Part shown: positions 49,252-62,174 of the stretch, piece after piece
How positions within the stretch are numbered: the stretch's first letter is position 1
Layout of the letters: every line of letters starts with the position of its first letter
Assembly: GCA_963854835.1 (NCBI GenBank)
Contig: OY978526.1
Coordinates: 12,913,277 to 12,977,276 of the forward strand
From: Megamerina dolium
Lineage: Eukaryota > Arthropoda > Insecta > Diptera > Megamerinidae
Length of the DNA: 64,000 bases
Reading direction: 5' to 3'
Notes under the pieces: generated by a model
What the model was told of the DNA's origin: nothing
The model's input: only the letters and a program-made list of their open reading frames with translations
Databases searched by the model: none
Made by a program: the position numbers and the translations under genes

Positions 49252-52200
49252 ATATAATTGGCTGCCCGAAGATTTTTTTTTTAAATCATGAGTTTATTAA
49301 AAAGATTGGATGTTTCCATTTAAGAATGAAACCCTACACATGATTTCACCTAAATGAGTATGAGTAAATTGACCTATCCAAAAGCAGTAGTTTCATCATT
49401 TCATTCACTGGCATATACATAAGAAAGAGAGCTTTTTTGACAGTATGGCTGTATGTAAAAAAACTTCAATATCTGCAAAAATTTTATTAATTTCATAGAC
49501 CTCAAAAGTGTCATTTCTTACTCAGTCACTGTGTCATGGTCTAGCAGGCATAAATTTATATTTCACAGCCCTTAATATTTATTCCTAGAATCCAGTCTGC
49601 ATATACATAGCATATAAGCAATTTTAATTATTCAATTAAATTAAGTACTTTCGAAAGTACTTAAGCGAAAAAAAAACTAAACAACAAAATGTAGATGTCC
49701 ACACACTGTATTTATATGTATGTAAGAAAATAATACAATATTTATTATTATTATTTTTGTTTACCTCAATGAAGGCGATTGCATTTGACTTGAAGTTTGC
49801 TATGTTGTCTGTGCTGAAGTGTTTTAACAGGTTTTTACTTATAAGTATATACTTTTTTTCTTACTTTTATTATTTTCTAGTTGCAACTTGTCAAAAATAC
49901 TTTCAAATATCTACTATATGTATATACACATATGTACGTGAGGACATTTTCATAAAAATTCACATACCTGCTTATGTACTCGTACATACATATATTACCT
50001 GTATAGAAAGTTGATGAGAGAAAGTATAAATTGAAATTTTGATACCTGCTGATATTTCATAGAAATTTTCTTTGTTCATGATTTATTCGTTATTCTTTTC
50101 CAATTTTATTATTTATTATTCTATTTCTTTTTTTTTTTTTCTTTTTGCTCCCATACAAGACAAAGTTTTATTATATTGTATATAGTTTGTAATAGGCATG
50201 TACTCGTATGTATATGAGTGAGGTTTGAGTGTGTTTTTATGCAAACGACAATGCATTTGACATTTGAGCCTAAACAAAATTTAGAAATGCAAAGGCATTG
50301 GTAAGCAAGTAGAATAGTTGAGCATCCATAAAAGTTTTCTTATTTAAGGTAAGTACTAGTAGTTGTTTACAATATCCGCAAGTGATGGAAATAAGTACAA
50401 AATTTTGTAGCAAGAACCCAATCTAAAGAAGTTGTTTTAAAATAGAGGCACTCAAAGCACGAAATAATATTGCGACATTGCTAAAATAAATTCTGGCCAC
50501 TTGTGCATTTCCCTATGGATAGAACTTCTCATTGATCTCTAGTAAATCTTGAGCAAATATTCGTAGAATCGTTAGTAGTTTGCTATATTTTATATAGCCG
50601 TCACATAAAAAGTACTAATAGATACATAAATTTGATCAACTAAATATATATTTAAGCCAACAACAACAACAACAAAACATGAAAATGAAAAAAATGTGGA
50701 AAATGAGAAAAAAAGCTTAATATAAAAATAACTTCAAATTAAAATCATTATGGACTCTCTGAATACTTCTCATATACTCAGGAGGGCCAATGACAAAAGA
50801 ATAAGAATTTCATTCAAGCAGTTACTTCATAGGAGCAATGCTCAACTTACATACTTTCAACTACATAGCATAAAACTTGGTTTGTTATTTTTATTTGTAT
50901 TACTTATGATATCATGCAACCAAATGTCAAAACCAAAAGAACAGTAGTAGGGTAGTCCAACTGTATGCCAAACAAAAGCAGCATGTATAGCAGAATCTAA
51001 ACCAACAAAAAGTAATGAATATTTGTATATTATTTTATATCATATCATTTTTAAACCTTACTCATACAAATACACATGTTTTTTTTTTCTTTTCTTTTCT
51101 TAAATAATATGTGGCTTCATTCATTACCACATTTCAGGTCTCTCTGTATATTTTCCCTGGAATGTACTATGGAATATATTACCCTTTTCTATATACTTTT
51201 ATATAGAGACTCTTTCGAAGAACTCAGATATAAACTTGAGATGGGCATATCACTGGTCTGAGACTCCCCTTTGAATTTCATCACGTCGAAATTATACAAA
51301 ATATATTTATATATGAAAATATATCTTGTTCACCTCTTAAGTACTTATGTACACACACATGTAGGTTATTTAGAAATATTATATAAATATAAATAATCGT
51401 ATATTGCAGGTAGGAACATGCAAGTAACTTGAACATCTTTATTTTTCTATTTCCTGTTTGTACGAGTATCCAATTTCTGTTGCTGTGCGAATATACATGT
51501 ATGTATGTGAATAAATAAATATATGTATACATGTATGTACATGTAGATATGTGAACTAGAAAAATCGTATATGTTCATGTGCACAACTACAACTACAGAC
51601 TAAACATATTACTCGTAGTTTCTGTACCGGTATTTTACATGCAATGTCATTCATGCAATGTCCGCTGCACGTTCTCTTTCAAAATGTATACTAATATTTA
51701 TATAGTATGTACAGCTACATAAATATAGTATACTTATACTATATGTATATACATATTTTTCTATCCACTATATACCGAACTCTTATATTGTAGTATTTCC
51801 CACTACTTGAGAAAAAAACCTCTAAGCATATCCTGTTGACACATTAACATTTCTTAGAAAATTGTCGGTAATTGAAATTGAGTGGTGAGTGATTCAATGA
51901 ACATTTATGTCGACAAGAATATGTTTATATACATATATTGTACTGGCAACATAATTCGCGATACATTCATATGTATACCAACATATACATGTACTTGTAC
52001 GAGTATGAATTTATTAAACACAATCAAATATTGTATAAAAGGAGGTGCTTATAGCTCACTATGGATATACATATGTAATTAAATTGGATAATGATGTCAT
52101 TGGTAACAAACCGCGAATACTCATATTCGCGACAAATACACAAATAATGAAGATTTGTTTTTTTTTTTCGCCTTCACTTCATTATTGATTCAATAGTTAT

Positions 52201-52993
52201 TATTATATATATGTATATATATATTTTTTCTTTTTAGTTTTGAATTCATTAAGTTTCGTTTAGTATATCCTGTGCCAAATTTTGGAGATCTTCAATATCT
52301 AATTACCAGTTGACATAAGTCTGCAGCTCCTCTCAACAGTACCTTGGCGATTGGTTTTTTTTTTTTTTCAAAATATACATAGATCATAATTTAAATAACT
52401 ATTATTTCACATATATGTTTTTACAATTCCTATATAATTTGGCATAAAAAAAAGCCATTAAAATTAAATCCAACACTAAAGTTGTTCATTTATTCAGCAA
52501 GCATCATATACATATGACCAATCATCAAGAGCATGAGCTGCCATTAACATTTATGTAATTCAATGTGCTCATTAACACTAAATTACACCACAATTAACAC
52601 AATTTGAACAATTCTATGGTAACATTGAACATAATTATACATGTTGGTCTTATACAAAATGATTATTTTACAAAATTCCAACAAATATTCGCATTTGCTA
52701 GGCAAACCAACAATGCATAACTATCTGTAGAATGAAATGAATCGAATTGAATTTTGAAATGAATTTGAAATGTGATATTTAAGCCAAATTACAGAAGCAG
52801 CTTATAGTAAAACAATCGTTTCAGTTTAATTTAAAATATGCGAAAATGGGCATCGGAATAGAACTTACAAATACTAATACGCTGCTACACCATTACAGCC
52901 TACAATTATTTTCCACATATTTATATTGCGGCGCATGAGCATATTTCAGAGAAGCAAATGCTTGCATTTATGTATAGTGAAAATATGGGTGCA
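49252..52993. other. AT-rich flank without recognised genes
   Basis: Short ATGTA-type tandem motifs and poly-T runs; open frames are under 90 codons with no domains. Confidence 0.5.
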
Positions 52994-53250
52994 CATATCG
53001 CTCATTTGCTGCAAGACCGGCATAAATCAAAAAACGTGATTTTTGAGTTAATGCTGCAGAATTGTTCGTTATATCATACTTCATGTTGAGTGAAAAATTC
53101 ATATGAATACCTCTTTTATGCTCCGCTTGAGAAGAGAATTTTTTCCGTGTTTTCCGTGTACGGTTGGAGTCAGTTGAAAACTTCTAACGCGTTTTATGGA
53201 AAATCGATTTTTTTGACTTATGCCGGTCTTGCAGCAAATGAGCGATATGT
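52994..53250. mobile_element. MITE with ~42-bp terminal inverted repeats
   Basis: The left end ACATATCGCTCATTTGCTGC and the right end are inverted copies over about 42 bp with one mismatch. The 173-bp interior has no coding capacity. Such short palindromic-end elements are non-autonomous DNA transposons; superfamily is unclear because no target duplication is obvious. Confidence 0.85.
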
Positions 53251-54643
53251 ATAAGTTTATGGTAATATGAGTACCAATTTAGATTTACAGAGTATCAAAT
53301 AGGATTCGATCGTACTATCGACTACTACTGTAATTATACTGAAATATATATTGTATCATTCATATATGTATAATATATGTTACTTTGTATGTATAATTTA
53401 TGAATACGAATTTTATAATTGAAATATATTAATTTCAAAATTTCATTGAAAATGATATTTTCATACACTTGTTTATAGTAATTTAATGAAATTTTACTCA
53501 ATATTTCATATTACTTATTTAAAGAAATTATACTTTAAAATTATATGATATAACAAAAAATATAAAAAAATTGGTTTTCTGCACAGTTTAATACTTTTCA
53601 TATGTCGATCATTGTGACCTGCAAATATCACATATCTTTAATATTCAGATCAATTAATCAGCAACAAAATATCTACAAGACTCTGGCTAACCTCATTACC
53701 GGAGAAGTACGGGTTGTTTAACTTCCGTAATGAAATGTCTGTTATCACATCCTTTTTAACCAGGGATCAACTGGTCTTATATGCAAATTTACTTGTTTCA
53801 GCTTCAATTTCACAATGTAATGAATATTGTAGTGGTACTCGTAGAGGCCAACATTTTTCGTACACAAAAGTTTTCACAAAGGCATTCGCAAAGTCGATCC
53901 ACACATGGATGAATCAGACTCTACCAGTCTAGTCGAATGAATTAATGTCGAAAAATTTTAAGTATATTACAACATTCTACCACCTTTTCGACATCATAAT
54001 TTTCATAATTTCTTAATTTGTCTATAATTTATTCAACATTATGATTAAATAAACACTGAATTGATGTAGTACAAAAAATGTAATGATTTATATTTTTTGA
54101 CATTAATGCAAATATATTTACAATAATGTAGAATTATAATTATATCAAGATTAGCGCAAAAATAATGTCGAAAACTATTTGCGATAATGTCGAAACTTGT
54201 TTTGCTAAACAATAGAAAAAATATTAACGAAATTTATTTCTCCGTAAAAACTAAAATTCGATATTATTGCAAAAATTGTTCGGTATTAAATCATTTCTTA
54301 TTATTGCAAACATTTTTCGTCATTGAAGGAGTACAGCCTGGATCAATTCATTGAAGACTTCGAGAACATTTTGCTGAACTCATGAAGCTCAAGATTACGT
54401 TGACGATAGAATCATAAATTTTGTAGCAAAATAGTGGTTATAACATTTCTACGATGGGATTTTGAACAAATTTTTTATTTCTAAATATCTCTTGATAAGT
54501 AAAACACACATAATCACCCTTTAGGATTCACATGTATATACCATTCGTGCATATTTTCAGGCGCAAGCAGTGGAAAACAGAAATTAGTAAATTCTTTGAA
54601 ATCAAAGTAAATCTCTCGTAAGCACTTAATCTTTCACTTGCAG
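53251..54643. other. AT-rich flank with repeated TAATGTCGAAAA motifs
   Basis: AATGTCGAAA recurs at about 53944, 54164 and 54190, with an inverted form near 53985. The 72-codon frame at 53714-53932 is unrecognised. Possibly remains of an unknown element. Confidence 0.4.
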
Positions 54644-54692
54644 TTGTAGCAGAAGCAGCACCAGGCACAAGACGCCACAGGAAGTCAACAAT

Positions 54693-54725
<33 letters not shown>

Positions 54726-54822
54726 CACAACAATAATAAGCCCGCCACACACATGCACACAATCAAGAGACCAACAACAACCAAATGGGTCCTCCATTTC
54801 ACTGTGTACCGCTGAAGTGTAG
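54644..54822 (+). CDS. Candidate alternative last exon, Thr-rich C-terminus
   Basis: A CACTTGCAG acceptor ends at 54643. If joined in phase 1 from 18747 (or 38171), the frame stays open for 59 residues to TAG at 54820-54822. It starts VVAEAAPGTRRHRKS, then a Thr-rich run from CAA/ACA repeats, then SPPHTCTQSRDQQQPNGS. It has no hydrophobic tail, so this form would lack the GPI-like anchor of the 41158 exon. GC content is clearly higher than in the surrounding intron, and an AATAAA lies just after the stop. Much of the open frame is simple repeat, which stays open easily, and no conserved domain is present, so a non-coding or untranslated exon is a real alternative. Confidence 0.25.
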
Positions 54823-56523
54823 AATAAATAATAATAACAAGAAAATCTGCAAATCACCTCAAGCACAGTGACGTCCAAAGTAATCACAACGTTAAGAAGA
54901 GTCGCGAGCATAAGCTCAACAACAACATTCTCATGCCATCCTTGCCTATTTTGGTATGTAAAGATGACTTGTACCTTGTATAGTACATACGTATATTCAA
55001 TAAAGGCGACGACGCGACGATGCGATGTCGCAACGTTAAGGATGAGAATTGTGAGAGTTTTAAAAGGAAGATAGCAAAACAGCATGTAAATAAAGTTAAT
55101 AGGCTCTTTGCCTCTGCTCTTCTTGGGTTTGTTGTTTTTATTGCTATTGCTCGTGTTGCTATCTTGACATATTTCCCACGAGAAAGACCGCTTAAACAGC
55201 GACACCAATAAAGTTATTCGAAAAAGACGATGTTGCTGATGATGATGATGATGATGATGTTGCATATAATGATGATGAAGAAGTGAAGGCTAAATAAAAA
55301 TGACAATGAAATGAAGCAACAATCAGAGTGTAATAAAAAGCAAAAAAAATAATCGTAATGAAGAAGCTTAAAAACGCAGAAGAACACAAAATAGAAGAAA
55401 GAGAAAATGTTGCGATGACGATGATGATGACGACAACAACAATAGCTTCGCCGACAATGATATTTGATATAAGAAAATATGTTAGATGCCACTTGCAGTG
55501 CAGAAGTAAACACCTCTAAAGTGTTTTCAAGCAAAAACAACAAGAACACCAACACAGCAAGCACACAGATTTGATATTAAGAACATGAAAAATGTTGTAG
55601 GCGAAACAAGCAAAGATATTGTATGTACGTTGGTAACAACTCGCCAACAGCCAACATTGGGAACCATTAAGAAGATGGCAAGAACAAGAAGCAACAGGAG
55701 ACTGAAAAATGCCATTAAAAATCACAACTATAACAAACCGAATACTCAGAAGAACAAAAGCAACTGCACAACAATGGCACAGATGTTGCATTTATTTCTT
55801 TTACACATTACTTAGTCGCAACACACCCATATATAACAGACACTCACACATACGACACTCGTACATACGACATATGTATTAATGCCTTTGTTAGAGCTTT
55901 GTTAGCCTTTTAAGAATACTTTGATGCATTCATTGCTTTAAGGCGAGCTATTTAATTTCGAGCTACTTGCAACTTGCTACCCTTCAACCGCAGTGACCAT
56001 AGACAAATGTAGCAGATAACGATGAAAAGATGATGCATCCTGCTGTCCACTATGAGATTTACACTGTCAGCAGAGAACTCATAAAAATAACCACAAACAA
56101 TGTATGAAGAGTTCTTTAGTGCTGCTAATGTAACAATGCAACACAGTACGATGCAATACACATTAACCAATGAAGCAGCTACTGGCTACATTACTGATGA
56201 GGCCAATGTGCTACTGCTGCTGCTATTGTCATTCATCATATTAAATGAGTGCTTTAATAGTGCCAGCATAGTGTACTATGATGAAGGAATAATAAGTGTT
56301 GTTAATGACAATTCGGACGCCGATTGTTCTCTTTACTTGAAGACGAAAGCCATCAAATTTGTCATCACTCTTTCGCAGCAGTAATTGCCTTAAGGAATCG
56401 ATCAGACCAGATTTAAAATGACATTTTTGATATTAAATCGCGATTGAGAACCGTAGGACGTATTCATAGTTATAATGATTCTTATTATTCATCGTTGGTA
56501 CATGTATGAATATGATGGATAGG
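54823..56523. other. CAA-rich, less AT-rich block, possible transcribed non-coding region
   Basis: From about 54640 to 56390 the base composition rises above the intron background and is rich in CAACAA, GATGAT and GCTGCT runs, as in fly untranslated regions. Small frames at 55585-55815 and 56100-56384 (+) and a 245-codon minus frame at 54528-55265 are repeat-driven and carry no domain. Confidence 0.35.
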
Positions 56524-57394
56524 CAAGGGCGGTCCCAGAACTAGCCGACCTAACAAAGAAAACACAACAAATTTGAGAAAATTTTTCATTATTTCTGAAC
56601 ATAATCTCGTTCTAGCTCTATATACTTTTCCCAGCGATATGCTATAGCTTCGATACCCTGTTTATAGTATGAAATGTCTAGCTCATTAAAATAGCCATCT
56701 ACAGCCGACTCCACCTCTTCATTGTTTGCAAATCTTCTACCACCAAGCCAATGCGGGTTTTTTTCCTTAATTTCGGCACTTAAACGCTGCAACAAATTAG
56801 CATAATACTCGCCGTTCATTATTTTTCCTTTTTTAAGATAATTTATAAAAATTCGGTTTTATTACTGTGAAACATCGCCAAACACTCTATAGAAACATCT
56901 TCACGACGTTACTTTTGTTCTATTGTACGCAAACGCGGCACCCATCTTGCACACAGCTTTTTCATCTCCAAATTTTCAGTCAATACAAATTTGTGGATTT
57001 TCTTAACCGTTTCTGGCATGGCCACCTCAATTGGTTGACCACTACGGTGTTCGTCTTGGCAACACGTATGATCTCGTTTAAACTTTGTCATCCAATATTT
57101 TATGGTCGTAAACGTCCACCAGAGTAGAATCTAGTTCGGCTTTAATATTCGTTGGACTAAAACCTTTCAAATGAAAGTATTGAATTACATTACGGTGACC
57201 AATTTTTTCCATGTTTACAAATTCACTAAGGTAGTTAACTTTCGATGGCTCCAAAAAAAAAAATACTAAACAAACTGGCGCCTTGAAACTTAAAACATAT
57301 ATTTTATAAGGTTTCCATTTTTCACCAAAGTAATTTTATTCAAACTATTGCCACCATCTATATGTCAGGTCGGGTAGCTCTGGGGCCGCCCTCG
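56524..57394 (-). mobile_element. Internally deleted mariner, lineage 3, with both inverted ends
   Basis: Both ends carry the lineage-3 inverted repeat: left CAAGGGCGGTCCCAGAACTA, right the inverted CGAGGGCGGCCCCAGAGCTA, about 31 bp with several mismatches. The element is only 871 bp, about 400 bp shorter than a full mariner. A TA follows the right end. Confidence 0.9.
56589..57212 (-). pseudogene. Internally deleted mariner transposase, lineage 3
   Basis: The minus-strand gene starts ATG at 57212-57210 and stops TAA at 56591-56589, about 208 codons against a norm near 345. The N-terminal DNA-binding part (57091-56909) reads HRSGQPIEVAMPETVKKIHK and LCARWVPRL. The next open piece (56819-56589) reads MNGEYYANLLQRLSAEIKEK, then jumps to WLGGRRFANNEEV and ends KQGIEAIAYRWEKYIELERD. 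The segments that should carry the first catalytic Asp and the HxDNAP and SPDLAP blocks are deleted, so it cannot be catalytic. The remaining ends and DNA-binding part could in principle still be bound by a related transposase. Confidence 0.88.
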
Positions 57395-58959
57395 TACATT
57401 CATATAAAGGATGAAGAAATTTTGAGGATATGACTTATTCATTGAACATGAATTTTTTGTGGAAGCCTTCTGGAATTAAATACGATTTGCAGAAAAGATG
57501 CAGAAAATTTGATCAAATTCTACAAAACAATTTTTGTGAGATCTCTCAAAAAGAAGTGAACCAAATTCTTCTAAGTAGCTATAAGGTAAAGCAAATGCAA
57601 TTTTGTTACACTTATTTGTTGTTGTTGTTGTATCAGCAAGAATACGGAGATGCTTTGTTTTGTTCCCGTACAAAGCATTTCCGTATTCTGTTGTGTTGAA
57701 TGGATCTTGGTCGACTGCTTCCGGGACGTAGACCCGTCCATTCTTGGAAAGCTGTTACATTTAGTCTAATAAATTTGTTCTTCGAAAATAAGATAAAACT
57801 AAGCTTCTACATTTTTCGATAAAATATGCTGTATATTTTAGGAATAAGTATTTCTGTATTATTGAAAAAAAGTATGTTATTTGTACTTTGGATATATTTT
57901 TGATACTTTGCATTTTAATAAAATCAAAATAGTATTAATAATTCAGAGTTTCTGATGATAGACCAATTTAACAAAATGATATCTTGTGCCACATATCAAA
58001 CGAACAAACAATCTTGCCTGAAACCAGAATTAATTTGCAATACGTCTTTACTACAAGAGTGTTCATGTCAAGTTACAACAACAAGAGCAACAATAACAAA
58101 AAAAAATCAATATAACAATGACAAAGCAATTAAAAATTGCAACACGTGCCAATCAATCGTCCATACAGAAAGTAATAACGAAAGCATCAACAGCCAACAA
58201 CCAATAACAATAATAATTCAAAAAAAATGGCATGTGCAACTTCATGTGAATGTGTGCTTGTTTGTAAATATGTACTCATGTATGTGCTGGTATGTTTGTG
58301 TTTATGCACAAACCTCAGGAAATCATTCAGTAAAAATGCAATAAAAAATTGTAAGCCACGGAAATGTCAACGAAGAACCGTATAAAGTACAAAAAAAAAA
58401 CAAACAATAATTGTACGTGTGTGTGCGTATATAAAAGATTTTATAATGCCATTGCAAGCAACAGAAACAACCATATTCACCATCATTGCCTTCATCGGCA
58501 ACAGTACTAACAACGCCATACATAAAAAGTTGCCTACACACACACAGTCACACACAAAGTTCATCAAAACGACATAAAAAAAGAGCTGAAGAAAAAGTAG
58601 GATTTAATGATAAATAAGAATGTGTAAAAGTGGTATAATATTTTAGCAGCTTGCATGTACGTATATATGTATACATATACATAGATATTGGTTGTTTAAG
58701 AATTTTTTCATTATATACATTATCAGAACATTTTGCAAGTTTTGTTATTTTTCATTTCTTCATTTTTTAACCCTTCCATGTATATATAGCACTATGTTAG
58801 TTATACTCGTTTACTTCAAATCATATCCTTGATGGTTTTTTTTTTTGCTTTCTTTTTTTTGTTAGAAAATATAAAATTTAGTGATGATTTTTCTCAACTC
58901 TTCATAGACTTTTAACCACTGTAAAAAATTGTTTAAATACAAACATTCAAAAGCTTGAT
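57395..58959. other. Flank with hairpin at 57639 and CAA-rich tract near 58070
   Basis: No recognised gene; the 129-codon frame at 57955-58344 has composition like repeat-derived AT-rich DNA and no domain. Confidence 0.45.
57639..57689. repeat. 19-bp hairpin with 13-nt loop after a (TTG)n tract
   Basis: Arms 57639-57657 (AGAATACGGAGATGCTTTG) and 57671-57689 are complementary with one G-T pair. It follows a TTG repeat and precedes CTTCCGGGACGTAGACCCG. Confidence 0.8.
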
Positions 58960-59520
58960 ACCGGCAATGATACAGTATTTTTGAGGGTGAAAAACCTAGA
59001 CCCACATAGTAAAAACCTTCAATTCTTTTTTTTTTTGTGGCCATATTAAGTTTGCAATTTTTTTGTCTGAATCTTTTTAGTATAAATTGAAAAAAAAGGG
59101 TTAAAATTCAGTTCGGAATTCTTAGCGAAATATGTGGTTTGAGTGTATATTGTAAAATTTCACGAGGAATAATTTTATGAAACATTTTAACCCGTTAGCT
59201 CCTACACGAAATGGTCATTTTGACTCCTTTGTGATAAAATCTGAATAAAATGGCATTTAGAAGATCGCTGGAGCGTTAAAATATTCTAGAAAATTAATTG
59301 CCAGAAAATTTCACTAGAGGTCTTCTCAGGCAAAATCTTTATACAAAGAACGTAAAAGTCCACAGAAAACAAAAAACAAATATGTCCCCTTGAGGTATGC
59401 AACCCTTTTCATAAATATAACTCTGGCCCTTTTCCTCGCTATCATCAGCATCTGAGTCACATATGATGTCCACATGTGATACCACTGTTGGTCCTTCCTC
59501 TTCAAATTCTTAATGATCAT
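58960..59520 (-). mobile_element. DNA-transposon relic C, inverted relative to copy B
   Basis: The reverse strand aligns with 32650-33200 over several blocks: the acidic coding-like part, CAAGGGGAYATATTTG, TTTACGTTC and the foldback core (59152-59315). Its outer TIR is decayed. Two copies in opposite orientation show a dispersed family. Confidence 0.55.
59152..59315. repeat. Foldback core of relic C
   Basis: Inverted arms around TTTTAACCCGTTAGCTCC and GGAGCGTTAAAATATT, homologous to 32880-33044. Confidence 0.7.
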
Positions 59521-60480
59521 GATGGTGTTGCTTAAAGGTCGTAGCAAAATCAAGTTTATCTTATTATTTCGAAATAATCATATTACTCGTATCGTATATA
59601 TATGTAATCTGTAAGAAAATGTTGTTCATTATTTTCTATATATCACTATCTGAAATAGCAGAGAGTCCTCCATACATGAGCATATGCTGATTTGTATATT
59701 ATACACAAATATTTTATTCTTACTACCATTATTCACTATAATTATTGTACAATATATGTATTCTGTTGATGTTTGTCGTTATATGTGCCTATTTATTCAT
59801 TAAAACTTCTTCACGCCTACCAGCATTTGCTTAAGAATTTATCCTATAAATATCCGCTACTCTTACTCTAATAAATACACATCACTTATTCCCTAGTTAC
59901 TTTAACCTTTTGCCATTACTGTCGTTGTAAGTGTTCTACATTTTCTTTTGATTTTCAATATACCTACAATAACATATATGTAAAAGCACACATGATCCAT
60001 ATGTAAGTTAATATGTGATAGAGACCTGTTCAAGAAATGTCTCGAATTTCAACACTACGAATTTCACATGCCAAGAAATAATTATTACAAGAAAAAAATT
60101 AAGGAAGCTGTACTGCGTTCATCTCGATCCATTATCGTCCATTTTTATTTTACTTTGGATGCTGGGATAAAATGATCTTTGAATGTGAACAAACCATAGC
60201 AAGGTTCGTCAAGAAAAAAAAAGGAAAATTGGCAAATATTGGATATTTTTGTCGAAAATCTTTGAGGATAATTATTGAGAACAATTTTCTCGTAATCATT
60301 TGAGAGCTACATTGTAGTGTCAGGAAATAAATACGTTAAAAAAATGTTCGAACAAAAATTGCTTGTAAGAGAATCTCCTCGAACACAAACTCCTACTCAT
60401 ATTTTATGGAAATTGGTAAGAAAATATATTTTCTTACAAATTCGATTTTTTAAAAGAGCTTTAAGAAACACATCAAACAT
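59521..60480. other. AT-rich flank
   Basis: I see no gene or recognised repeat here. Confidence 0.5.
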
Positions 60481-60838
60481 GGGTGCAGTAGCTCAGTGGT
60501 TAGTGTGTTCGCCTTCTGATCTGTAGGTCGTGGTTCAATACCCGGCTGATGCATAACAAATTTAATATCGATAAGATTTTTCTTTCGAATGGTACCCACC
60601 TGTCGGCAAGCAATTGGCAATTCTTCCGACAGTAACAACTTGCCATGAAAAAGCTTCTAAAAGAATTCTGTGACAAAGCTCAGAAAAAGTGATGTCGCAA
60701 GTGTTCTGCCGTTCGGAACTGGCTAAAATAAGTAGGTCCCTTCTAATACTGTCCAAAATTTAAGACGCACAATAGCAATGGAAGCTCGGCCAATGAGCCC
60801 TTTGGGGCTTTAAGTGCCACATATTTATTTTTTTTTTT
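60481..60838 (+). mobile_element. tRNA-derived SINE, copy 6, full length
   Basis: Head GGGTGCAGTAGCTCAGTGGT with A-box-like sequence at about 60488-60500, B-box-like GGTTCAATACCC near 60532, the same body as copy 5 and a T-rich end at about 60827-60838. About 358 bp. No clear target duplication, so it is probably older than copy 5. Confidence 0.88.
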
Positions 60839-62174
60839 AAGAAAAATATTTTGCACATTAAAAAAAAAACCATATCCTGATAATTTTAACATATCTAATG
60901 TGAAAGTGCATAAAATCGGCATATAAATATAAATGTCACACTAAAATCAGCATCGCCAGCATTTATAAATAAGCAACAAGGAGAGAATGAAGCAATACTG
61001 ACAGCAACAACAATGATAAACATACTATTCTTCTTCTACTTTGTTTTTTTTTTTTTTTTTGCTTTACTATTAAGGTTCTTTAGGGATTACCATTCGTTAC
61101 ATTCAACATCTCCCAACAGGGAGTAACATGACAAGAGCACAAATCAACGTTTTTTTCTACTTCTTCTTCTTCTTCTTTTTGTAGTTATTCATTCACCATT
61201 CTTCTTTATTTTTTCGATCATCTGTTTTATTTTGTTTTGCTTTTTTTTTCTATGGTCCACTTCCTTATTGACTTTATTGTTGTTGCTGTTGTTGGTTTTT
61301 TATGATTTTTTTCTTTCGCGTTTTAGCTTTAAGTGTTCAAATTATTGTTTGCAACATTCTTATAACCAATGTCATTGTCATGGGATGCTTTTAGACCTAA
61401 TACAATATATGTAGGATATGTCTCTGTGTGTGTGTGTGTGTGTGTATGTATATGGATTAATATGAATGAAATAATATACGTAGCAATAAATTAGGAGAAA
61501 TTAGCTTTCATAATACGTGTCATATAAATGTGTCAATTTATTTTTATTATACTTTTATATTTATCGTTGTGTGTGTGTGTGAGTGAGTATATTTATTATA
61601 TTCTTAAATTGCAATTTCAATACAAGTAGTTGTTATTTCTTTTTGATGAAAATAAAATGAAGCTTTCATTTAGTGTAAGCAAACATTTAAGTGCTCACAC
61701 CAATCGCTCAAGCAATAGTATAATTCTGTACTAATGTTTTCAGATGTTTCAAACGAAAAAGCCATCAAGTTAGAACTCGCTAAATAAGATTCATTATAAT
61801 AAAAAATTTTTGTTTTAATAAATGGATTTGAAAGAATGAAAATAACACCCACCTCCCATACAAAAGCATGTTTGCAAAAGTAGATTTTCAATCAGAGCAC
61901 CCGGAAATATAAAGATACTCAACTGAAAATGGGCAAATAAAAGTATTTTTCATATATAAAGAAACTAGTGTAAGAATGCATGTAATTGGACAAACTTCAC
62001 TTATAGCTGCCATACAAAAATATGGTCTAGAATGTCCGATTTCTGATATTAGGCATAAAAACGTAAAACTTGTAGCACGTGCTTTTGTTTCCCAGCTCCA
62101 GTATTACTCAGTCTGCCAGGGTCAACAAGAGGATAACGCAAAAATCTCCTTACAGTCGGCTGGGGCCGACCAAA
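60839..62174. other. AT-rich flank with T runs and (TG)n
   Basis: Poly-T at about 61045-61060, CTT repeats near 61161-61178, (TG)n at 61425-61446 and 61568-61580. No gene seen. Confidence 0.5.

Noticed and set aside
53714..53932. 72-codon frame that might be a transposase piece
   Set aside because: No motif recognised and no inverted ends found around it.
54528..55265. 245-codon open frame on the minus strand, longest in the window
   Set aside because: Most of it is the reverse translation of CAA/GAT repeats (His, Val and Ser runs); no domain, and it is antisense to the candidate exon at 54644.
57955..58344. 129-codon + frame with several Cys
   Set aside because: Cys spacing fits no known domain; sequence is repeat-like and follows a CAA tract.
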